Assembly: GCF_000242635.2 (NCBI RefSeq)
Contig: NC_017770.1
Coordinates: forward strand, 2,926,669 to 2,990,668
Origin: Solitalea canadensis DSM 3403
Lineage (GTDB): Bacteria > Bacteroidota > Bacteroidia > Sphingobacteriales > Sphingobacteriaceae
Length of the DNA: 64,000 bases
Direction of reading: 5' to 3'
In this document: positions 57,445-64,000 of the stretch, piece by piece
Position numbering within the stretch: position 1 is the first letter of the stretch
How the letters are laid out: each line of letters begins with the position of its first letter
Made by a program: the position numbers and the translations under genes
The notes under the pieces: model-generated
What the model was told of the DNA's origin: nothing
What the model saw: only the letters and a program-made list of their open reading frames with translations
Database searches by the model: none

Positions 57445-58512
57445 TTATTTCACAAAAATCACATCATCAAAATAGAATGACTCGTTTTGTTTATCCGGAC
57501 CTTCTATCCAGAAACCTAATTGTTTAAATGTATTTCCTTTAGCCCATAGTCCTAATGACGAAAGAGGAATCTTGAAATAAGTCCAAACGTTAGCAGGAAT
57601 AACTATCGGAGCTGATCTGTCAGAGTTACCATATCCACCCGCACGTTGATCGCCAGTAATGTATAAAACATAGTCAGCTGAAGCGCCTTTTACCCAAAAT
57701 GATAAGTACTTAAAGTCTGGTGAATAGGCACAACCGGCATTCCAATTAGCAAAACCGTCTGCACTCCAATTTCCTTTGTTATAGGTTGCTTTGAATGATT
57801 TGCTACCAGATTTTATGTATTCAGAAGATACCTCCGCAGGGCCCCATGAGCCATTTTCAAAACCATTTTCATAGTTATCGGCGAATATTTTGAATGCTTT
57901 ATCAAGGTTAACAAATTCCTGAGTAGTGGTTATCGGACCTGTAGGATTGGTTATCACTAAGGAAACAGTGTTTGCGTTTGATGCAGGCATTTTAATTACC
58001 AATTGTTTCTTATTTTTTGAAACAATAGTGGCCTCATCACTGCTACCGTTTAAAACAACTGAACTAACATCTTCCAGGTTATTTCCTGAAAGTGTTATTT
58101 GAGTACCCTCAACAAAGTTGTAGTTAGACACTGTTGAAACTAATGGCAACGCAATTACATTGAAAGGTACTGAAAACTGCTTACCGATTTTATTGGTAAT
58201 AATGATATTTTGTTCACCTCCATTAGCAGTATCCGGAACTCTGAAAATAAGTGATTTATCAGTATTGTAAACCGGATTAAACGGTGCAGGAACATCTCCT
58301 TTATCAAAAACAATACTGGTAATTTCACCCAAACCGCTACCGGTAAGTGTTAACACTTCATTTCCTTTTGCCGATCCCGGATCTAATTTGTCTGCCTTAG
58401 GATTAGCAGAAGCTTCTGCCGCCGGTTCTGCTTCCTGCGTACATGATTGCATAACTGACACACTCGCTATTACAATCAGCAGGTTTCTTAAATATTTCTC
58501 TATTTTTTTCAT
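57445..58512 (-). CDS. Surface glycan-binding lipoprotein with IPT/TIG domains
   Basis: A 355-aa lipoprotein (Cys24 in VMQSCTQE). Two IPT/TIG-like domains lie at about residues 40-120 and 120-205 (EVLTLTGSGLGEITSIVFD, TQITLSGNNLEDVSSVVLN). A C-terminal jelly-roll of about 140 aa (NGFENGSWGPAE, FKYLSFWVKGAS, FYFDDVIFVK) probably binds glycan. This layout is typical of SGBPs encoded just after susD. It should hold mannan at the cell surface. Confidence 0.85.
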   Translation of the reverse strand: MKKIEKYLRNLLIVIASVSVMQSCTQEAEPAAEASANPKADKLDPGSAKGNEVLTLTGSGLGEITSIVFDKGDVPAPFNPVYNTDKSLIFRVPDTANGGEQNIIITNKIGKQFSVPFNVIALPLVSTVSNYNFVEGTQITLSGNNLEDVSSVVLNGSSDEATIVSKNKKQLVIKMPASNANTVSLVITNPTGPITTTQEFVNLDKAFKIFADNYENGFENGSWGPAEVSSEYIKSGSKSFKATYNKGNWSADGFANWNAGCAYSPDFKYLSFWVKGASADYVLYITGDQRAGGYGNSDRSAPIVIPANVWTYFKIPLSSLGLWAKGNTFKQLGFWIEGPDKQNESFYFDDVIFVK

Positions 58513-58542
58513 AATCGTACGTGATTAGAATAGTGTGATCAA

Positions 58543-60153
58543 TTATTTATAATAAGGTACTGCAGGTTCCAACAACGCAGGGTCTGATACCGTTTCCGAC
58601 TGAGGAATAGGCAAGAACAACTGCGATGGAGAAGAAATAGACGCTTTGAAGCTTGTCAATTTTCCGTCTCCGCCAAGTGTACCGCGCTCTTGAGCAGCAA
58701 TCATCTGCTGTGCTTTCGCAAAACCCTGACGCTGAATATCAAACCAATAATCACCTTCAAAAGCAAACTCTACTTTTCGCTCATGCAAAATGTTGTCAAT
58801 TGTTAATGAAGTTTTATCTGCTGACACTCCAAAGCCGGCGCGATGGCGTACCATATTGAAATATTTAAGTGCATTTGCATCAGAAGTTGAACCACCTCCT
58901 GCTAATATTGATTCAGCATAGATTAATAACACATCTGAATAACGAAGAATGTATGTACACATACTGTTATGGCTATCAGGTGTTACAACTTCACCACTTC
59001 TGTTTGGACCAACCACATACTTTTGGATATTGGTACGTGTTGGAGTGAAGATGAAATGGTCGTTGGTAACTTTTCCTGTGGTGTCATAAGTAAATCCTTC
59101 AGGGAAGTTTTCATTTACCCATTCAGACTTATGAAATCCATGTTCCATAATTGACCAGCTACGTCTTTTATCGCCAACTTCATAACCTGTTGAAGTATTC
59201 AACACATCAAATGAAGGTACTGCCGCCGAATAACCATTACCTCCGGTTGGAAGCGGCTTTAACAAAGGCTGAGGTGCAACGTATAACTGGTAACGGTTTC
59301 CACCGTTCCAACCCATTGCTGCTAACCACCTTAATGAGAATAAAGACTCTTTATTATTATAGTTACCAATTACAGATGAGGTGAACATACCGTTGTAATC
59401 AGTCAGCAACCCAATTCTTCCGGTAGCTTCAGCATAATCAATAACTTCTTTAGCTTTTGCTTTGGCGTTCTCATAGTCTTTACTGTATAAGTAAATTTTT
59501 GCCATCATACCTTTAGCAGAATACCTAGTCACACGACCATCCTGGTAAGCTACTTCAGGTAAGTTTGCTTCAGCATATTTAAGATCTTCCAGTGCAAAAC
59601 GAAGAACATCTTTCTGAATATAACGAGGAACGTTTCCGTTGCCAGGTTTTGTCAAATCCAAGGGATTATCAACAATCGGAGCATCGCCGAATGTACGTGC
59701 GATGTAGAAGTAGGCAAAACCACGAATAAATCTTGCTTCAGCAATACCTAAATTGAGGTACCCTGCATCCACTGCGGTTTTCTTTTTCTCCTCAAACGCC
59801 TGAATTAATACAGATGCTTGTCCGGCAGCTTTGTAACATGACTTCCATGTATCCATTACCAAACCATCCGTACTTTGAATATTAAAATTGTAGAATGAGT
59901 TATACTGAGCATTACCCTGCATACCGGTAACCGTTCCTCCTAATACGTCACCTACCGATATAAAGGCTTTATCTGACCAATCATTCCATACTGAATTGTA
60001 CAACAATCCGGTAGCTCCGTTTACTTCCTCAGCATTGGTATAGTAGGTATCAATAGTTGGGTTAGTGGTTGATGGATGATTCAGAAAATCGTCCTTACAA
60101 GCACTGCCCATGTATGCTATAACTCCTAAAAGGAATATGATTTTTGCTTTCAT
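58543..60153 (-). CDS. SusD/RagB-family outer-membrane lipoprotein
   Basis: A 536-aa SusD-like lipoprotein (Cys19 in MGSACKDDFLNHPS). TPR-like helices cover the first half, AEARFIRGFAYFYIARTFGD is the family's conserved segment, and the C terminus has DVLLIYAESILAG and LHERKVEFAFEGDYWFDIQR. It forms the lid of the SusC transporter and binds oligosaccharides. It is 20 bases after susC. Confidence 0.95.
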   Translation of the reverse strand: MKAKIIFLLGVIAYMGSACKDDFLNHPSTTNPTIDTYYTNAEEVNGATGLLYNSVWNDWSDKAFISVGDVLGGTVTGMQGNAQYNSFYNFNIQSTDGLVMDTWKSCYKAAGQASVLIQAFEEKKKTAVDAGYLNLGIAEARFIRGFAYFYIARTFGDAPIVDNPLDLTKPGNGNVPRYIQKDVLRFALEDLKYAEANLPEVAYQDGRVTRYSAKGMMAKIYLYSKDYENAKAKAKEVIDYAEATGRIGLLTDYNGMFTSSVIGNYNNKESLFSLRWLAAMGWNGGNRYQLYVAPQPLLKPLPTGGNGYSAAVPSFDVLNTSTGYEVGDKRRSWSIMEHGFHKSEWVNENFPEGFTYDTTGKVTNDHFIFTPTRTNIQKYVVGPNRSGEVVTPDSHNSMCTYILRYSDVLLIYAESILAGGGSTSDANALKYFNMVRHRAGFGVSADKTSLTIDNILHERKVEFAFEGDYWFDIQRQGFAKAQQMIAAQERGTLGGDGKLTSFKASISSPSQLFLPIPQSETVSDPALLEPAVPYYK

Positions 60154-60173
60154 GTCTTAATTTTTTCTGATTA

Positions 60174-63100
60174 CTAAAACTCAATATTAGCACCGATTGT
60201 ATAGGTACGAGGTACCGGATAATGACCGTTATCAACATTTTGGAAAGTAACAGAAGTGTTTACCAAACCAAGCTCAGGGTCATAACCCGAGTAATTAGTG
60301 AATGTATACAAGTTCTGAGCAGAGAAGTATACCCTTGCAGATGCTACTTTAATCTTATTCAGCAAATTTGTTGGCAAATTATAGCCTAACGATACATTCT
60401 GAATTCTCAAATAAGAACCATCTTCTATAAAACGATCAGAAATCCTAAGGTTATTATTGTGCCATTGGTTATAGCGAGGTAAGGTTCCATTTGGATTAGA
60501 AGCAGAATATCTGTCAAGAACAGTAGCAACCTGATTATTCCATGGAGAGTTCATTGCCTCTGTTGAACGACGAGTATAGTTGAAGATGTCGGCTCCGTAA
60601 CTTGCGTACAAGAATACTGACAAATCAAAACGTTTGTAGTTGAAATTATTGGTAAATCCGGCAGTGAATTTAGGATTTGGGTTACCAATTACAGTTACGT
60701 CTTTATCATCAATTTTACCATCATTGTTTAAGTCTTTAAACTTAACATCACCGTAGTATAAGCTACCAGGACCAACAGCTAAACCATAATCAAGTGCATG
60801 TAAATCCTCTTCCGTTCTGATCAGTCCATCAGTTACATAACCGTAGAATGCACCTACCGGTTGTCCGGCCTGGCTTAATGCAACCAGCGTTCTGGTTCCA
60901 TACTCATCATACTCGCCTTTAATAGTAGCGGTTGGGTTATTCAAACGGTTAAGAACGTTTTTATAATGGCTAAATGTTAAAATAGATTTCCAGATAAAGT
61001 CTCTTTTTTGGATGTTGTAAGTGGTTAATCCAATATCAAAACCGGTGTTGGTCATTTGACCATCATTTGTTACTGGAGTTTTAATATCATTCCATGCGGT
61101 TCCCAAACCTGAGAAGGCCGGTAACTGAGTAGGAAGCAACATTTGAGTAGAAATCTTTTTGTATAAATCTACAGTCAGTTCCACTTTACTATTGAACAGG
61201 GTTGCATCAAAACCTCCGTTATAGGTTTCAATGGCTTCCCATGAAAGGTATGGATTGGCAACATTTGCAGGTAAACCACCTCCACCAAATGGAGCTGTCG
61301 CAATAAGGTTAATATTTGAAGTATATAAGTTATTACCCGTTACCTGCTGACCACCTACTTTACCATAACCGATACGTAATTTTAAGTAATCAAGGTATTT
61401 GATATCTTTCATGAATGCTTCATTGGTAGCGGTCCATGAAGCAGAAACTGCAGGGAATGTACCCCATCTGTTATCCGGACCAAAGGTTGATGAACCATCA
61501 CGTCTTACTGTTGCGCTAATTGAGTATTTACCATCATAGGTATAACCCACACGACCAAAGAATGAGGCCATACTCCAAGCACCTGCACCGGCACCAATAT
61601 CCTGAGCATCATCTTTTGCTCCTGCATTTAATGAAGGAAGATTTAATACCAGGTTATTTCTGTTGGCATTGATATAATCATAAGTTGACTCCTGCGCTTC
61701 GTAACCGGCAACTGCATTAACTGCATGCTTACCAAAAGTACCATCATAGTTCAGGTAGTTTTTCCATGCCCAGTAAATGCTGTTATTTCTTTGTTCCCTT
61801 AATTTACTCGGACTTAAGATAACTGCGCCTGTTTCTGAATTCTTAAGGAAAGGTTGATAAGCTTTACCACTTGTAAGGTTAAAGTTATAGTTACCTTCTG
61901 TTCTGAATGTAATTCCTTTATAAATCTTTAAGTCGGCGTATAATGAACCTAAAGCCTGAGTTGCTACCGACTCTACATTACGCATAGTAGTCAACATCAC
62001 AGGGTTATTGGTTAACGCCACCGAGTTTACCCCAATATTGGTGGTTTGCACAAAGTTTCCGTATGCATCTCTAACCGGAGATACAGGCGTGTTATACAAT
62101 ACGGTACTTGTTACTGCGTCAAAAGCATCGGTTAAACCAACGGTTTGATTGCTACGCGATAAGTTAGCACTAAAACCGGCTTTGAACCAGCTTTTTACTT
62201 GCTGATCGATGTTTGCACGCAATGTATATCTTTTAAAGCCTGTTCCGATAAGTGTACCTTTTTGATCTAAAAAGCCACCCGAAAAGTAGTAAGAAGTTTT
62301 TTCAGCACCTCCAGAGAAAGCCAACTGATGGCTATTCATTGCACCACTTTGGTAGATTTCATCTTGCCAGTCGGTACCATGACCTAATAACGTCGGATTT
62401 CTAAACTCACCAACACTATCAATATAACTACCCGGAACAGCTCTTATCTCATCTACAATTGAATTTGAATATTGCGCATACTGATTCAGGTTCATCACAT
62501 CTAACTTTTTAGGAATGGTTTGAATACCATAATAAGTATCGTAAGTAACCTTACCTTGGCCCTGACGGCCTTTTTTGGTATTGATTAAAACAACACCATA
62601 AGCACCTCTTGAACCATAAATAGCCTGAGCAGATGCGTCTTTTAAGATATCGATGGATGCAATATCCGCAGGGTTTATCGTAGCCAGCACACTTTGTCCG
62701 GTCTGACCACCACCACCGCCAAGGAAATCCTGAGAAAGGGTAGTTTTGCTGGTAGCGTCTACGGGAACACCGTCGATAACATATAACGGCTCATTACCAT
62801 TTACGGTACTGATACCACGCACCCTTACCGAAACACCACCACCAGGTTGTCCACTGTTACTTGTAACTGTAACACCGGATACTTTACCCTGGATAGCCTG
62901 GTCGATACCGGCTACCGGTACGTTTTTAAGTTCTTTTTCGCTAACGGAAGCAATTGAAGATGTTACGTTAGCTCTTCTTAGCGTTCCGTAACCGATCACT
63001 ACAACTTCATCCAGTTTTTTTGTTGCGGGGTTTAGGCTGATATTGATTGTTGTTTGACTACCTATTGTTACTTGTTTCTCTTCCATTCCAAGGAAAGTAA

Positions 63101-63323
63101 ATACAAGTATTGAGTTAGGGGCAGCTTTGATTGTAAACCTACCGTTTACATCAGTTGCGGTAGCCGTTTTGGTATTTTTCACCAAAACTGTGGCACCCGG
63201 AAGTGGTAAGCCTTTTTCGTCAGAAACACTACCTGTTATAGTGAGGTTCTGAGCGAATATGAAAGACTGAAAACTCACAATCAGGGATGCGGTAAGCATG
63301 ACTGCTAGTAGAAATTTTCGCAT
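60174..63323 (-). CDS. SusC/RagA-family TonB-dependent transporter
   Basis: A 1049-aa outer-membrane transporter. A signal peptide precedes a carboxypeptidase-regulatory-like domain (ITGSVSDEKGLPLPGATV, about residues 28-105). Then comes the TonB-box/plug (VVVIGYGTLRRANVTSSIAS) and a long beta-barrel that ends in YTIGANIEF. It moves oligosaccharides in an energy-dependent way. The first gene of the susCD unit, it has a -7 box and an upstream inverted repeat. Confidence 0.97.
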   Translation of the reverse strand: MRKFLLAVMLTASLIVSFQSFIFAQNLTITGSVSDEKGLPLPGATVLVKNTKTATATDVNGRFTIKAAPNSILVFTFLGMEEKQVTIGSQTTINISLNPATKKLDEVVVIGYGTLRRANVTSSIASVSEKELKNVPVAGIDQAIQGKVSGVTVTSNSGQPGGGVSVRVRGISTVNGNEPLYVIDGVPVDATSKTTLSQDFLGGGGGQTGQSVLATINPADIASIDILKDASAQAIYGSRGAYGVVLINTKKGRQGQGKVTYDTYYGIQTIPKKLDVMNLNQYAQYSNSIVDEIRAVPGSYIDSVGEFRNPTLLGHGTDWQDEIYQSGAMNSHQLAFSGGAEKTSYYFSGGFLDQKGTLIGTGFKRYTLRANIDQQVKSWFKAGFSANLSRSNQTVGLTDAFDAVTSTVLYNTPVSPVRDAYGNFVQTTNIGVNSVALTNNPVMLTTMRNVESVATQALGSLYADLKIYKGITFRTEGNYNFNLTSGKAYQPFLKNSETGAVILSPSKLREQRNNSIYWAWKNYLNYDGTFGKHAVNAVAGYEAQESTYDYINANRNNLVLNLPSLNAGAKDDAQDIGAGAGAWSMASFFGRVGYTYDGKYSISATVRRDGSSTFGPDNRWGTFPAVSASWTATNEAFMKDIKYLDYLKLRIGYGKVGGQQVTGNNLYTSNINLIATAPFGGGGLPANVANPYLSWEAIETYNGGFDATLFNSKVELTVDLYKKISTQMLLPTQLPAFSGLGTAWNDIKTPVTNDGQMTNTGFDIGLTTYNIQKRDFIWKSILTFSHYKNVLNRLNNPTATIKGEYDEYGTRTLVALSQAGQPVGAFYGYVTDGLIRTEEDLHALDYGLAVGPGSLYYGDVKFKDLNNDGKIDDKDVTVIGNPNPKFTAGFTNNFNYKRFDLSVFLYASYGADIFNYTRRSTEAMNSPWNNQVATVLDRYSASNPNGTLPRYNQWHNNNLRISDRFIEDGSYLRIQNVSLGYNLPTNLLNKIKVASARVYFSAQNLYTFTNYSGYDPELGLVNTSVTFQNVDNGHYPVPRTYTIGANIEF

Positions 63324-63345
63324 GTTAATAATAAATTGGTCTAAT

Positions 63346-63353
63346 CAAATATA
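63346..63353 (-). promoter_or_regulatory. -7 box of susC
   Basis: TATATTTG on the minus strand is a perfect -7 box with a short leader of about 17 nt. The -33 region is poor, which suits an activator-dependent promoter. Confidence 0.6.
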
Positions 63354-63394
63354 GAATGCTATCTATCTCTTTTTATAATACTTTTTTATCAATT

Positions 63395-63452
63395 ACTTAT
63401 ATACAAATTTCAATTTACTATGAAATTATTACCTAATAAACTGTATATAAGT
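63395..63452. promoter_or_regulatory. Candidate activator-binding inverted repeat upstream of susC
   Basis: ACTTATATACA (63395-63405) and its exact complement (63442-63452) lie 42 to 100 bases upstream of the -7 box. Centre spacing is 47 bases, between four and five helical turns. The position fits an activator site for this PUL. Confidence 0.55.
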
Positions 63453-63519
63453 CAATAATGAGAGATTGTAAATTCAATATATTTTTTACCATAATTAGAA
63501 TACTTAATTATCATTATAA

Positions 63520-64000
63520 TTATGCTATTCTTCTCATGATTTCTATACAGGCCCTACTGTTATGATATGGACACTTCCAGAAACCTGCCTTATCCTCGTG
63601 TTGCATTAACGAATAATCGCTATGTACTCCCCAGTACCACTCGCCTTTGTCAACATCAAGAATGTATTTTTCAATAAAATCCCAGCTCTTCTCAAATCTT
63701 TCAAGAAAAACCTTATCTCCCGTAAGTTGAAATGCATTATAAAAACCCACCAATGCTTCTGCCTGCACCCACCAATGCTTTTCTTCAATGAGATGACCGT
63801 TTTCAAATTCATAATTTAACCCGCCATCACCTGACAATCCTTTGGCTGCAGCATTGGCCATTTGGACTGCTATTTCTTTGATTTTGGCGATTAACTCTTC
63901 ATCATTCGTTACCTCTGCTGCTTCCAGCAGTAACCAGGACGCTTCAATATCATGACCATAAGAAATGATCGTTGATTTTGATTTCCAGTTTTCATCGAAG
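63520..64000 (-). CDS. Cellobiose/mannobiose 2-epimerase, C-terminal part (cut by window end)
   Basis: 160 codons of the C terminus. The frame runs to the window edge (FDENWKSKSTIISYGHDIEA) and includes EEKHWWVQAEALVGFYNAF and HEDKAGFWKCPYHNSRACIEIMRR, typical of cellobiose 2-epimerases of the AGE fold with the catalytic His pair. These convert mannobiose to mannosylglucose in the cytoplasm, which fits a beta-mannan PUL. It lies upstream of susC on the same strand, with about 200 bases between. Confidence 0.88.
   Translation of the reverse strand, partial: FDENWKSKSTIISYGHDIEASWLLLEAAEVTNDEELIAKIKEIAVQMANAAAKGLSGDGGLNYEFENGHLIEEKHWWVQAEALVGFYNAFQLTGDKVFLERFEKSWDFIEKYILDVDKGEWYWGVHSDYSLMQHEDKAGFWKCPYHNSRACIEIMRRIA

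Overview
The window looks like chromosome from a Bacteroidota member, most likely Sphingobacteriales (Pedobacter/Solitalea-like; this placement is inference). The supporting signs are AT-rich DNA, promoters with the Bacteroidota -7 box TAnnTTTG, a SusC/SusD pair, lipoproteins with Bacteroidota-type signal peptides, futalosine-pathway menaquinone synthesis (mqnC), and Rhs proteins with an N-terminal DUF6443-like segment. No transposase, CRISPR array or rRNA was seen.

Layout. 1-10.5 kb is housekeeping: a glucoamylase-like lipoprotein, guaB, a methyltransferase, an M16 peptidase pair, mqnC, a TIGR03862-type flavoprotein and a small GNAT enzyme. 10.5-26.3 kb is Rhs locus 1. It has an export-competent operon (coiled-coil fibre-like protein, 1.2-kDa-class partner of about 1220 aa, 1182-aa Rhs toxin, overlapping membrane immunity protein). 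This is followed by a graveyard of immunity genes and toxin tails, and then by a second, 5'-truncated Rhs with a different tip. The second Rhs is set between two copies of a roughly 750-bp chromosomal segment (flavoprotein 3' end plus GNAT). 26.7-36.4 kb is housekeeping again: topB, scpB, exonuclease III, a thioredoxin-like protein, a GNAT-like protein, three tRNA-Lys genes plus one decayed copy, an integrase fragment and a large metalloprotease. 36.7-46 kb is Rhs locus 2. Its toxin tip is an HYD1-type ADP-ribosyltransferase with a small immunity gene, and a convergent macrodomain gene (a possible ADP-ribose remover) lies beside it. 46.4-49.6 kb is a three-gene phosphonate-type cassette (FAD oxidoreductase, DUF5690 transporter, PhnX-like hydrolase). 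49.7-51 kb has an exported VOC protein and an AraC regulator. 51.3-64 kb is a polysaccharide utilization locus whose enzymes fit acetylated galactoglucomannan: GH5_2, CE2, GH27, GH26, GH5_7, a surface glycan-binding protein, SusD, SusC and a cellobiose/mannobiose 2-epimerase cut by the window end.

The most interesting part is the pair of Rhs loci. Locus 1 records repeated tip and immunity exchange. About 2 kb of near-identical Rhs core is shared between the full gene and the truncated orphan, so one homologous recombination could put the orphan tip on the exported protein. The duplication breakpoint carries an 8-bp microhomology, and a decayed toxin tail still overlaps its immunity gene by ATGA. 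Locus 2 pairs an ADP-ribosylating tip with both a small immunity protein and a macrodomain. Both loci have partial copies of genes present elsewhere in the window at their toxin-distal ends.

Limits: all names rest on reading motifs and on family knowledge, without database searches. Three single-base frameshifts lie in short homopolymers and could be sequence errors.
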